Below are positions 25,045 through 35,747 of a stretch of DNA of 64,000 bases, one piece after another. The translations under genes and the position numbers were made by a program. Source of the stretch: Anaeramoeba flamelloides (lineage: Eukaryota; Metamonada; Anaeramoebidae). The stretch's first letter is position 1; each line of letters opens with the position of its first letter. Under the pieces are notes generated by a model. The model had not been told where the DNA came from, did not search any database, and was given only the letters and a program-made list of their open reading frames with translations. The DNA lies in NCBI GenBank assembly GCA_027625915.1, contig JANTQA010000057.1, positions 9,672,001-9,736,000 of the forward strand, given 5' to 3'.

Positions 25045-25165
25045 TTAAATTCTGGAAAAGTTAACAGATGTTTTTTTTTTCACTTTTTGAAATAAACCAA
25101 CAATTTCCGACATTTTCTCTTCATTTCAAATATTAATAAAAAACCTAACGGAAAATCAAAAAAAA
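25045..25165. repeat. Fam-H foldback fragment
   Basis: Contains CACTTTTTGAAATAAACC and, further right, TAAAAAACCTAACGGAAAAT. The latter is the same arm sequence seen at 30805-31296 and about 1290-1320, and it gives an uninterrupted version of the site where Fam-A inserted at 30982. Confidence 0.5.
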
Positions 25166-25458
25166 ATATTTTTTCCAATTCAAAATCACAAATAATTCAT
25201 TAATAATAAAAATAATTGATTCTCTATTTGTAAGATATTCATCATATTTAAAATAATTTTATAATATAATAAAATGACTTATTAGCTAATAGAAAAAAAT
25301 TTTCAAATTTTTTAATATTAAATTGAAAAATTATTATTAAAAAATTGTATTATCCAACTTAAATTGTTAAATATCTACAAAAATATTTTTTTGATCCTAG
25401 ATCCTTTATTAAGAAATAGTGTTTATTCTAATTGAAATTCTGAAAAGGGGTTAAATTA

Positions 25459-25654
25459 CAGTCAGTTTCACTTTTAAGGCACAAACTTGCAATGAAATTT
25501 AAGGCACAAAAATTTCTCAAATTAAGGCACATATTTTGGAATTTTTTTTTATACAAATTATTTTACTAGAATTTGAATTTTGTGCCTTAATTTGAGAAAT
25601 TTTTTGTACCTTAAATTTTGTTGAATTTTTGTGCATTAAAAGTGGAACTGGGTG
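25459..25654. mobile_element. Fam-A palindromic MITE
   Basis: A 196-bp palindrome flanked by TA (25457-25458, 25655-25656). The left end is CAGTCAGTTTCACTTTTAAG; the right end AGTGGAACTGGGTG has two changes. The AAGGCACA motifs are present in both arms. Confidence 0.8.
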
Positions 25655-25970
25655 TATTTTTTTCAAGTTTAATCGAATCTTGGTAAAAAATAATTACTCT
25701 ATTAACTTTTTATGAAAAATAATAAAAAGTTTCTCTTCCTTTAAGATTAAAATCTATCTTGAGTTTAAAAATATTACATTAAATTTGGCTTAATATATTG
25801 ATGTTTCGATTTGTTAGATGATAAATATGTGATTACATTGATATTAAAAAATTTGTTTAAAAAAAAAACAATTTGTTTATTTTCTAGATATCTACGAAAA
25901 GCAATGTCTTAATATTTTAAGTTTTTTTACAAAATTTGTCATTTTTCCAAAAATCATAAAACTTTTCCTA

Positions 25971-26166
25971 TAGTTAGTTCCACTTTTAAGGCACAAACTT
26001 GCAACCAAATTTAAGGCACAAAAAAAATCTCAAATTAAGGTACAAAATTCAGATTCTAGAAAAATAAATTGTAAAAAAAAAAATTCCAAATTTTGTGCCT
26101 TAATTTGAGGTTTTTTTGTGCCTTAAATTTCATTGCAAGTTTGTACCCTAAAAGTGGAACTGACTG
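25971..26166. mobile_element. Fam-A palindromic MITE
   Basis: A 196-bp copy with TA at 25969-25970 and 26167-26168. The left terminus is TAGTTAGTTCCACTTTTAAG and the right is AAGTGGAACTGACTG. It lies 316 bp from the previous copy. Confidence 0.8.
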
Positions 26167-27911
26167 TATGTGCCCCAACTGGGAAGTGTTTTTGTATTAG
26201 AAGCCTCAGGTTAACAACCAAAAAAACTCTACTGTCTTATGCACATAGGAAAAGTTTTATAGTTTTTGGAAAAATGACAAATTTAGTCAAAACACTTAAA
26301 ATATTAAGACACCACTTTTTACTCATGTGTACTGTTTGAAAACTTTGTCCCAAAAAAGAAAATATCAAAATATTAAAAATTGTTAAAAGAGTTTAAGGTG
26401 ATTTTAAAGAATTAAAAAAAAGAAAAAGAGTTGGGTGATAAAGTTCAATGACAAAATAACAATTGTTCTTTTAGACAAAATATATTTTTTTTTTTTTTAT
26501 GTAACATTTTGAGTATATTCTGCTATGTTTTTACCTGTTAGGGTATATATTAGAGTTTAGTTAAAATAGCACCTAACGTTTGGAATGGTTGGTTGGGTTA
26601 TGCTATATTAACACAATCTCTTCTGGTATGAGTATTTAAATAAAACAAGATTTATGTAACATTGGCAATATTTGTTACATGTGTGTACGATTTGATAGTA
26701 ATATACTATTTTTGAATTGGCTTTGAAAGGGCACAAATAGAGACTCAATTTTTGAAACAGTAATATACAATTAGAAATTATCTTAAAAAAGACATTTCCT
26801 CTATTTGATAATATAGTATAGCCAAGGTCAGAAGTGTTCACATGTTTCTAAGATACCAATTCCTACAACACCATTGGTGAGATTATCACTTCCTCAAAAT
26901 TTTTACTTTTTATATGCATTTTATCTTTTCGTCCAAAAAAAAACACTCTAAATTAACTTCTAAAATGTCCTTTATCTGGATGTATAAGTCGGGGTTTTCT
27001 AAAAAGTTCTTCCGAAAGTGTTTTTACAGTGATCAAAATAATCCGTCATAAGAGATTATAATCTGTATTTCAAATACAATCTGTTTTTTGTTTTCTTATT
27101 GTTCAAAGGTAAAATTCAACTAGCTACTAAGTAGTATCCCTAAGTTTAGATCAATTTTAAGGTAAAATCTTTGTTTTTTTCAGTAAATTTTAAATTTGAA
27201 AAGCGATTTGTTGAAAATTTTTGGGCTTTTTTTCATTTTTGGAAATTTTTTGTTTTTTTGTAAGGATATTTTGAAAAAAATTTTCAAATTTGATCTAATA
27301 TTTTAAGATTTTTTCTTAAAATAATTGCACTTTAAGGAGCCAATACAATATTTAATAAAGTTTTATTGCCGTTTTCTTAGATCCATTTATGTATTGGTCT
27401 TATATAAAAAAAAAACAAGTGTTTTATTTTGAAACACCGATTAAACTTGTCTAAACATATTATTAGGACAATAATAGTAAATACTTTTTGTTTCAAAATT
27501 AATGGATCAAAATTTTCATTTTCTGATAGTTTCCAATATTCTTTCAAATTTCAAATACTTTATACATACTTTTATAAAAAAAAAAAGTGTAAAAAAAATT
27601 AACAATTTTCACAAGTTAACATATCGGAATTTATTTAAATTTTTAAAAGTATCAAAAAAAAATATTTGTTAGCTTTCAATTCTTGAAACTCTTTTAATGT
27701 AAATCAAAAAGAGAAAAGTTGTTTTAATTACATCTTTTTTAATAGTTTGACTTTTTAAACTTTACAAATTTAAAGTTATTAGCATTGTGATTTTATAATT
27801 CCTTTCAAAATATAGAATAATTTCAAAAAAACAAAAAGTTTTGCTCAGGAAAAAAAGTGACTACAATTTTTGAGTTATTTGCCGTGAATGTTATAAAAAG
27901 TCACTACAATA
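26167..27911. other. gene-free stretch
   Basis: No protein-like frame or assigned repeat. Base composition is slightly less extreme at 26160-27060 (for example CTTTATCTGGATGTATAAGT) than elsewhere, but frames are short and unconserved in look. Confidence 0.45.
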
Positions 27912-28134
27912 CTATTAATTGTAAAATAAATCGGACAAAATTTTCATTCATCTTTCCAAAATTAAATTATGATTTCAAAAATCCTTGGAATACAGAATTT
28001 TGATAGTCCCGATCCTCTAGCCACGTTAAACACGTTATATGGTTGAAAAATAATTCGATTTTCAAAGATTATTTCAAAGATTTTTTTTGGAACGATGAAT
28101 GAAAATTTTGTCCGATTTATTTTACAATTAACAG
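27912..28134. mobile_element. Fam-F MITE, 223 bp, TA-flanked
   Basis: The left arm from CTATTAATTGTAAAATAAAT (27912) returns inverted at the right as ATTTATTTTACAATTAACAG (ending 28134). The arms extend about 50 bp, through CGGACAAAATTTTCATTCAT. TA lies on both sides (27910-27911, 28135-28136). No coding capacity. Only one copy was seen here. Confidence 0.65.
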
Positions 28135-29006
28135 TAATAACACAATCCACACAAACACTTTTAAGATTTTTTCGAAGTATCAGACTGGCAGTCTGCAAGA
28201 TTTCAGTCTCTGATATTATTCCATATTTTTAGAAATTTCAAATACTTGATACAAACTTTTGTAAGCCAAAAAAAAGGAATAAAAATAATAATTAATAAAA
28301 GATAACATTAGGAATTTAATTGTAATTTTTGAATGTTATCAAAAAGAGAGATATTGGATTGCTTTCAATAACCTGAAATTTTTTTTAATATGAGAACCCA
28401 AAATTGGAAAATTGTTTAAATTACATGTTTTTAAATAGTTTAACTTGTAAAAACTTTTATATTGGTATTTGATTTTCAAATGGGATCAAATTTTGGTGGA
28501 TTGTTTTTTTTTTCAATTCAAGACTCTTGATTTCATTGAGCATTCAATAGTTCACCTAAAAAATCAAATCGAAATAAAAAGTGCAAAACAAATAATGAGA
28601 GATCACAAATTACAATCTCTATCTTTGAAAGTTTCATTTGTTAAAAAAGATAAAAAGGAAAATGAAGTGAAATTGTTTTCCCATTTATTATTCAAAGAAC
28701 AGGATTAAAGTTAGTGAATTTTGATCTTGTAATTTCTTTCAAAATTTTGAAAAATTTCAAAAAAATAAAGTGTTTTGAAGTAAAAAAGGTGTCGACAATT
28801 TTTGTACTATTTTTATTGTGATAAAAAACAATAAAATACATTTTTAAACATATTTTTTAAAAATTAATATAGTTAAAGATGGGTCCTCTAAAAAATAAAA
28901 ACAGAGTTATTTATCCGAACTTTAGGTTATATTTTTACACTCTAGAAAGATCGTAAACATTAAAATGTAATAGAGCTTAAATTTTAAGATTAAATAACAA
29001 AAAAAA
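28135..29006. other. gene-free stretch
   Basis: No gene was recognised. Around 28460 the sequence TTGGTATTTGATTTTCAAAT resembles a single Fam-E end, but no matching right end was found. Short frames here lack protein-like composition. Confidence 0.4.
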
Positions 29007-29105
29007 TGACCTTCAAAGGAATTGAACCTTTATCTTCTAATTTTTAGACTTGATAACCTTTCCGAGGAAAGGCAGGTAGATGTTCTGCCATTAAACTATC
29101 AGGTC
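29007..29105 (-). tRNA. tRNA-Gly-like gene (anticodon GCC) with a probable 28-nt intron
   Basis: On the minus strand the 5' acceptor GACCTGA pairs over five positions with GAAGGTC. The D-arm is GTTT-AATGGCA-GAAC, the family pattern of tRNA-Gly. The T-arm is a perfect 5-bp stem, AAAGG-TTCAATT-CCTTT. The anticodon arm reads TCTAC-CT-GCC-T and can close with TTAGA if about 28 nt (containing the hairpin CCTTTCC/GGAAAGG partner strands) are removed. The usual position of a tRNA intron, one base 3' of the anticodon, fits. A run of eight T follows the discriminator base, as expected of a Pol III terminator. Two acceptor mismatches and one anticodon-stem mismatch leave a pseudogene possible. Confidence 0.5.
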
Positions 29106-29324
29106 TTTATTATTTTTATAAAATGATTGAATATTAAAGTGTAAAAATATTTACTACAACTTTGTTTTTCTTCTTTTTTTTTATTTTTTTATTTCAAAAG
29201 AGAAATTACAAAAAAGAAAACAGATACGAAAGATTGTACTCACCGTTAAATACTGAATCCTCAAAAAAAAAATCAACTGATTCCAATCTGAATTTATTAT
29301 TTATAATCTTGATAAAAATTAATA

Positions 29325-29493
29325 CTGGCATTTGAATTTTAAATGGGAAAGAATTTTCACATCTTTTTCCCCTCAGATTCCTTTTTTGTAAATATAGAGT
29401 ACTCAAACAAATAAGTAGTAATTTGTGGCGTTATTTGAAAAAGGAAATAAAAAATGAAGTCAAAATCTTTCCCATTTAGAATTCAAAAGCCAG
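29325..29493. mobile_element. Fam-E MITE, 169 bp, best copy
   Basis: TA-flanked (29323-29324, 29494-29495). The left end CTGGCATTTGAATTTTAAAT and the right end ATTTAGAATTCAAAAGCCAG are near-perfect inverted repeats of about 35 bp. No coding frame. Confidence 0.7.
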
Positions 29494-29527
29494 TAAAGCA
29501 ATAAATATGTTTTTTTTTTCTCCTTCA

Positions 29528-29952
29528 GGATTATCTCGAATAAAGCCCCCAAGTAGGGGGGGGGGGATCTATGGAATTAATATATTGGGAAATGAATCTT
29601 TATGTCTTGAGATCCAAAAAAACTTTAAAATTTAGAACTTTTAAGAAAATGAAATTTTGTAAGATCAGATACTTGATTGAAAGATGGTCTTAAAAATGAC
29701 AATATAATCATTTTTGATTTAACTTGATTTTTGAGAGCTTTTTATTGGAAACTAGACAATACTATTCTTATAACAAAAAGGTTGGGATGTGGTTTTTAGT
29801 ACCAATTAACAATTAAGAATCTGATTGTGTAGAATTGAAAATTCTTAAAAATTGAAATTTAATAGTTCTTTTGTATCTCAAGAGAAAAATGTCATATTTC
29901 GACATTTTTTTTAGTTTGTAAGATCCCCCGATGGCTTTATTTAAAATAATCC
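29528..29952. mobile_element. Fam-L foldback element, 425 bp, with an 11-G run
   Basis: The left arm GGATTATCTCGAATAAAGCC and the right arm GGCTTTATTTAAAATAATCC are inverted repeats. Similarity extends about 150 bp inward (shared CTTGAGATCC/GTATCTCAAG block). TTCA occurs directly outside both ends (29524-29527, 29953-29956) and may be a target duplication. The left arm carries 11 consecutive G (29556-29566), striking in this genome; the right arm has only CCCCC. Confidence 0.55.
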
Positions 29953-30804
29953 TTCACACTACTCAGATCTAATCTCCAAAATATTATCAAGTCGAATTAA
30001 ATTTCAAAAAGAGACAGCACCAATTTACTTCTCAAAGTTTTTCTTTAAAAGACTTAATTTTTTAGACGAATAAATAAGATAAAAATAATTTTTTCTAAAT
30101 TTTTAAAAGTGGAAAAAAAAAAACAATATTTTAACGGAATAAGATTGTTCTTAAATAATCAATTCCTGAAGAATTGTTGAGAGCCAATAAAATGAAATTT
30201 ATCAAACTTTGTTATTGTGTCCCTGAAAATCAAGAAAAATCTAAAATTAAATCTTATGAAAGTTTGTAAAGATGTTATTACAATCTAAAGTTGTGTTACT
30301 TTTTTCAAAAAATTTACGAAGTGAATGATCAGTTAAAGAGAAATTAAACAATAACCCTTTAATATTAGTATTTCTTCAACTTTATAAAATATACAAATAG
30401 CCCATGTTGACAGAATTTAACACATTAAGATAATTAAAAAATTTCGAAAAATAAATAACAATTTGCTAATTATTCCCTTTTTAAAACTTCAATTATAATA
30501 ATAACCATTAGTAAATCGAAATCTTTAATCAAAAATTATTTTTGAAGACAATTTTATAACAAGTTGGAAAATCCTATTTCCAAGGTTCTATTAAGATTTT
30601 TTTTTAAATTTGTTACTAAATCATAAGAACAATTTTTTTTCATAGTTAAAGGTTCACTATATATTTTAAAAGCATTTGAAATTTAATAATATCTTTTTAA
30701 AAATATTATAAATTTCACATATATTTTCCAGATTGGGAACACATTATTTTGAAGTTTAATGAATTATTAATGAATTTAAATTGAAAAAAAATAATTTTTG
30801 TTTG
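29953..30804. other. gene-free stretch
   Basis: AT-rich, with no gene or repeat recognised. Confidence 0.5.
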
Positions 30805-31296
30805 ATTTTCCGTTAGGTTTTCTTAAGTTTTCTGTTTATTTGGAAAATCAATAGATTTCCATTGGGTTTTTTTGAGTTATCTATTTATTTGTGAAATGCT
30901 ATAGTTTTTTTTTTTTACTTTTTGAAATAAAAGAAAATTTTAATAAATTTTCTGTTTATTTCAGAAAGTAAAAAAAACCTACAGTCAATTTCACTTTTAA
31001 GGCACAAACTTTCAACGAAATTTAAGGCACAAAAAAAATCTCAAATTAAAGCACAAAATTCAGATTCTAGTAAAAATAAATTGTAAAAAAAAAATTACCA
31101 TATTTTGTGCCTTAATTTGAGCTTTTTTTTGTGCCTTAAATTTCGTTGAAAGTTTGTGCCTTAAAAGTGAAACTGACTGTAACGAAAATCGATGTATTTT
31201 CTAAATAAATAGAAAACTCAAAAAAACCGAACAAAAATCACTAGATTTTCGAAATACAATAAAAAACCTCCAAAAAAAAAAAAAACCTTGAACACT
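30805..31296. repeat. Fam-H foldback repeat, main copy (interrupted)
   Basis: Palindrome centred near 30945 (GAAATAAAAGAAAATTTTAA and its inverse). The arms repeat the unit GGTTTTTTTGAGTT.TCTATTTATTTG. The right arm is split at a TA by Fam-A (30982-31179). Without it, the sequence reads AAACCTAACGAAAATC, as in the undisturbed copy at about 25150. Fam-I then interrupts at 31300. Confidence 0.6.
30982..31179. mobile_element. Fam-A palindromic MITE inside Fam-H
   Basis: A 198-bp copy with the duplicated TA at 30980-30981 and 31180-31181. Ends CAGTCAATTTCACTTTTAAG and AAAAGTGAAACTGACTG. The flanks rejoin to the known Fam-H sequence, which proves the TA duplication. Confidence 0.85.
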
Positions 31297-31299
31297 TAA

Positions 31300-31814
31300 G
31301 GACTACGTTTTTAGGTGAAAACTGAGAAATAATGGATAAAATCGCCCTTTAATACGTTATGTAATCCAAGTAATATTTGCCCAAGGAGAATTTCTTTTAG
31401 AAAAAATGTGAAATTTTCACAATTTCAACAATTTTCAGAATTTTTAACTTGTTAGATCATGCAAAATTTTGATTTTAATATTTTAGAATTCCCATTTCAA
31501 CTTTCAGAACTCACACTATTTTCTAGAGCTGTTCTAAATATTTTTTAAATTTCCTTTTACAAGTTTGAAATGTTCTCAAATTTGAAATGCACTTGAAAAT
31601 CACCAAAAACAATTTTTTGCAATTATTTTTTTTGTTATTTTCAATTTTCCTTTTCATTGAATAACAAAGAAAAATAGTCTTTGTGAAAAAGTAAAGATGA
31701 CAAAAAATGTTTTTTTTTTTTTTTATCCAATTTCTTCGATGTGAAAATTTTTTTTGAGAAGCGAAAGTGAAATAACACAATTACTCAACCTCATCAAGGG
31801 TGGGAACGTAGTCC
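31300..31814. mobile_element. Fam-I MITE, 515 bp, flanked by TTAA
   Basis: Starts GGACTACGTTTTTAGG and ends inverted AACGTAGTCC. TTAA lies directly outside both ends (31296-31299, 31815-31818). TTAA duplication is the hallmark of piggyBac-group transposition, but the terminal inverted repeat is only about 12 bp and begins GG rather than CC, so the assignment is tentative. It separates two pieces of Fam-H that would otherwise be continuous. No protein-like frame. Confidence 0.55.
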
Positions 31815-32050
31815 TTAAACGGATAAAACAGAAAAACTCAAGAAGATAGCCATTGGTTTTTTTTTAATTTAAGAAATAAACTGAAAATTTCAGAAATTTT
31901 CGGTTTATTTCTTAAATTAAAAAAAACTTAGGTCCTTTACGATACTTGAAAGACGTTTAAGATAATTTTTTTAATTTTTGAAAAAAACTGAAAATTAATA
32001 AAAAATTTTCGTTTATTTCAAAAATTGAAAAACAAACACAGACACACCTT
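31815..32050. repeat. Fam-H repeat, distal part
   Basis: Resumes after Fam-I with CAGAAAAACTCAAG and contains two small palindromes of the type AAGAAATAAACTGAAAATTT plus inverse (31870-31920, 31960-32030). Probably the far arm of the repeat beginning at 30805. Confidence 0.5.
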
Positions 32051-32736
32051 TTCATTTTCCAGAATTTAAAAGAAGAGAGAAAAAGAATAAATTTTACAAG
32101 ATATTTTTGGACCATAAAAAAACAGCACACTCAATCTTTATGATTATTGTGTCAAGAATAATCTGTGCAGGCTTGTATAAAACACATGTTTCAAAAATAA
32201 AAAGCATGATTCGTTTTTAAAGAAAGCACACACATACAACAGATCAAATAAACGCACATTAAACGTAATGTTAGGTTCTTAAAGTTAAATTATTTAAAAA
32301 AAAAATTCTTAAAATAGGGTATCAAATTAGAAAATTTTGTCAAAAATCAAAAAAATAGTTAATTTTTATATACTGTTGCTTAAATAAAGCGTGCAAACAA
32401 ATAAAAATAATGTTTTGAAAATATTAAACGTGTTAAGAAATAAAACACGTGTTTTATTTTGGAAAATATTTTGAGAACAAGTATTGAGACAAAGCACCTC
32501 AAACCTAAACAGAAAATTCGTAGACTTCACATTTTTGAATAGTATTCTCAGAAAGGAACTTTATAGATCAATAGTTTTTTTTCTGCTTTTGATTCAATAA
32601 GTAAATTGTTGGATCTAAAGCAATTTCGTTCTCTCATAGCTTTTTCGGATTGAAGTGCTTTTTATTTTGCAGTTGTGATGATGAAAATTTTTTTCGAATA
32701 GATCTGTTCAAAAGAAGATTAAATTTTGGTTCCACT
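32051..32736. other. gene-free stretch
   Basis: AT-rich. It includes repeated short words around CACACACATACA and ACACGTGTTTTATTTTGGAA (similar to GTGTTTTATTTTGAAACACC near 27420), but no complete repeat could be delimited. Confidence 0.4.
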
Positions 32737-33442
32737 CACTACAAGGAAAATTTAAATACCTAAAATTAAAGTTAGCCAAAACTATATATTGGATTTAAGT
32801 TATACTTGTTTTATAAATTATTTTTTCAAAGTTATCATAATTTTATGTAATAAAAAAAGGATAGCAATTAAACTCTTGAAAATCTGAATACCCCCCTTTT
32901 CAAAAATACCGACTTTTGAAAAAAACACCTATTTTCAGGGTATATTTATATTGGAAAAAGTTGAAATGAATTAATTTTTGATTGAACATTAAGATTGAAA
33001 AAAAGAATATATGTTAAAGCAATTTGCAGAAAACAATCGGGAACGTATATAAAAAACTCAAACATGGAAAAAAAATAAAATGATAAAAAATATTCCAAAA
33101 AACAGATAAAAAATCAGATTTTCAATTTAATTGAGCAATATCTTTTGATTGAAATATTTTGTGCTATTTTCAAATTGAAAAATAAGTTTCCTTTTATACT
33201 ATTAAAAAAAATACTTGAAAATTATCTCTCTACTAAGTCGATTAAAAAATTCAAAAAATTTTACAATTAAAAATGAAAAAAATATTACTGAAAAATTTCA
33301 TTTTTTTTTCAATTCCTATTAATATCTATTAAAGTTGTAAACCTCATTGAAAATTGTTATGTATAATAATGTTTATTATATGAGTGTATTTGAAAAATAC
33401 AAAATTTAGAGATTTTTTTTTGAAAAAATTTTCCTTGTAGTG
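32737..33442 (+). mobile_element. Fam-C element, 706 bp, copy 1
   Basis: Begins CACTACAAGGAAAATTT and ends AAATTTTCCTTGTAGTG, exact inverted repeats of 17 bp. A second copy in the same orientation at 43331-44030 is about 98% identical by eye (about ten substitutions plus six short homopolymer indels). No coding frame, so non-autonomous. The CACTA start recalls the CACTA superfamily, but the 3-bp target duplication typical of it is not visible. Confidence 0.75.
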
Positions 33443-33727
33443 CCGTTAATCTACTTTCTTCGATAGAGAGTACAGTTGTATTATTATTATGTATTTCAGT
33501 GTAGTATAAAAGCATGCGAAATTAATCGCCAAAAGTCATTTTTTTTACTTTTTATTCTTTTTATTTTTTTTTAACTCGTTTGCTTTTTTTTTTCTTTCTT
33601 TTGTTAAACAAAAAACAACAAAACTTCAAAAAATAAAAAAAAAAAACAAAAAAAAAACAAAAACTAAAAGTGAGAAATAAATTGTTTTTATTTTTAATTA
33701 ATTCTTCTTTTGAAAAAAGAAAACAAG

Positions 33728-35550
33728 ATGGAAAACGCTAATATTGCTATTGAATTTGAACCTGAGCATGAAGAAGATCTTAGTCGAGAGAATTTTGATC
33801 CAATATCTCTCAATACAAGTTCAGACGAAGATGAAGACGACTTGATCGATGATAATACCATACAAGGTGAAAATGTTAACACTCTCCAAGATGACCAGGA
33901 TCGCATTGGTGAAAATTTAAATGATCCGCAAGATGGACCGAATGGACTTGGGGAAGAATTGTTAACGAACGATCCACAAAGCAAACCATTAACCGAGGAG
34001 AAAGTCCACGAATTGATCCATACGCGCTTATTGTCAACGCTTGAAAATACACCATTGGTCACAGAAAAAGAGATCTGTGAAAAGGAAAGAATAATTAATC
34101 CCTTTCTCCAATACCCAAAATTGCTCTTGATACCTAACGAAATCGAAATGTTTGCCTCTGCTATTTGTGTCTGTGAAAGAAAGAGAATAAACACTTTTAA
34201 TTTATCATTTGTTAGGGCGGTTTTTAAAATAAAGAGAGGGTAAATTTACCGTGCAAAAAAGGCAATTAAATTAGGAAGAGAAGTTGGTAAACGAGGTCGT
34301 CCATGTTTGTTGAACAAAGCAGAAGAACATTTTGTTGTCAACAGACTAAAAAATATTATCAATGATTGGTTGGGCACCAACTTTAGATGAAACGGTGGAA
34401 ATTGCCAACGAGCTCATCGCATCTTGGTTACAAGTAGATTATAGGGTACAAAGACCATTCATAACCTCAAATATATGGGTACACGAATTTGCTAGAAGAA
34501 ACAAGTTGAGAATAACAAGGAGTTCGCCCTAGAGTATCAAAGAATCATAGTTAATGAAGAAATGGTACAGCGGTTTTTTTATACTTTAAAAGAGTTATAT
34601 GAAGAAAAGGAGTATGTTTCGCATTTAATATTCAATATGGACGAAACATCATTGAAATTAACAAGAAAACAAATATATGTGGTCATAACACCCCAATCAA
34701 AAAAAAAGCGTTCCGGGCACAAGAACCCAGTGGAAAGTTGATGAGCGCTGTTTTTACAATTTCAGCACGAGGAAATTTATTGAAAACTTTACTTTTAATG
34801 CCAAATAAAACAATAGAAAAGAAGGTTTTTGAGGAAAACGATTTATATAATTTTGCGTATGCAACGAGTCCAAAGGGTTTTATAACAAAGGATTTGTTTT
34901 ATAAATGGACTCGAGATATTTTTATTCCAGAAGTCGAAGCGATAAGAATTTTTTATAAATTTCCAAAGAATAAATGGGCTCTTTTACAGTCAGTTTCACT
35001 TTTAAGGCACAAACTTTCAACGAAATTTAAGGCACAAAAAAAAGCTCAAATTAAGGCACAAAATTTGGAATTTTTTTTTTACAATTTATTTTTACTAGAA
35101 TTTGAATTTTGTGCCTTAGTTTGAGATTTTTTTTGTGCCTTAAATTTCGTTGAAAGTTTGTGCCTTAAAAGTGGAACTGACTGTAATTCTTGATGGGCAT
35201 AGTTCGAGAGCTGATTTAAGAGCAATACACTTATTACAACAGCACTATGTAGATTGTGTTGTATTGCCTGGCCACTCTAGCCATCTACTTCAACCACTGG
35301 ATGTTGGTATTTTCAGGAATTTTAAAAATGAATTAAAAAAACAACAAAGAAATCGAGATAAAAAGAAAAATTTTTTTTAGTACTTGATCATTGTTTGAAT
35401 TTAGCCACTTCAACAATGAGAATTGTGGAGGCCTTTAATAAAGCTGGAATTTATCCTTTAAATCTACAGAAGAAAATTGGTGACAAATCAGTATTTCCCA
35501 CCGAAGTCAAAGAATTTGCCTTTTCAAATTATAATCGTGGTGCTCGATTA
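33728..35550 (+). pseudogene. pogo/Tigger-like transposase 1, broken
   Basis: DNA-transposon transposase of the Tc1/mariner superfamily with a DDE endonuclease core. The start ATG is chosen at 33728 after an A-rich leader. An acidic N-terminal region (SSDEDEDD) is followed by a helix-turn-helix-like GKRGRP segment near 34290. The catalytic acidic motifs are NMDETSL near 34640, LDGHSS near 35190-35210 and, after GHSSHLLQPLDVGIF, the third Asp near 35305. The frame is lost about four times between 34240 and 34740, and two Fam-A elements (34987-35183, 35551-35747) interrupt it. Both insertions sit at a TA, and excising them rejoins the frame. The tail continues at 35748-37517. No intact inverted repeats bounding the element were found. 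It is inactive in this copy. Confidence 0.8.
34987..35183. mobile_element. Fam-A MITE inside transposase 1
   Basis: A 197-bp copy with TA on both sides. Left and right ends are CAGTCAGTTTCACTTTTAAG and AAAAGTGGAACTGACTG. Coding sequence before it (WALL) and after it (ILDGHSS) joins in frame when the element and one TA are removed. It was inserted just before the second catalytic aspartate. Confidence 0.9.
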
Positions 35551-35747
35551 CAGTCAGTTTCACTTTTAAGACACAAACTTTCTACGAAATTTAAGGCACA
35601 AAAAAAAATCTCAAATTAAGGCACAAAATTCAAATTCTAGTAAAATAAATCGTAAAAAAAACAATTCCAAAAAATGTGCTTTAATTTGAGATTTTTTTGT
35701 GCCTTAAATTTCGTTGAAAGTTTGTGCCTTAAAAGTGAAACTGACTG
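35551..35747. mobile_element. Fam-A MITE inside transposase 1, second insertion
   Basis: A 197-bp copy with left flank TA; the right flank is now TC, probably a mutated TA. It splits the C-terminal part of the transposase between NRGARL and RISGQILTGENF, which rejoin in frame. Confidence 0.85.

Noticed and set aside
25459-26166. Regular AAGGCACA repeats as a CRISPR array
   Set aside because: The words occur three per arm and in inverted orientation in the second arm, within a single palindromic element. There are no uniform repeats with unique spacers, and the genome is eukaryotic.
33710-33727. Start of transposase 1 at 33710
   Set aside because: That position is TTG; the first ATG in frame with normal context is at 33728.
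34240-34275. A very short intron in transposase 1 starting GTAAAT
   Set aside because: The donor looks right, but the sequence after the stop continues in the same frame through the helix-turn-helix region, so the interruption reads as a simple stop. A 35-base intron would be far shorter than the others here.
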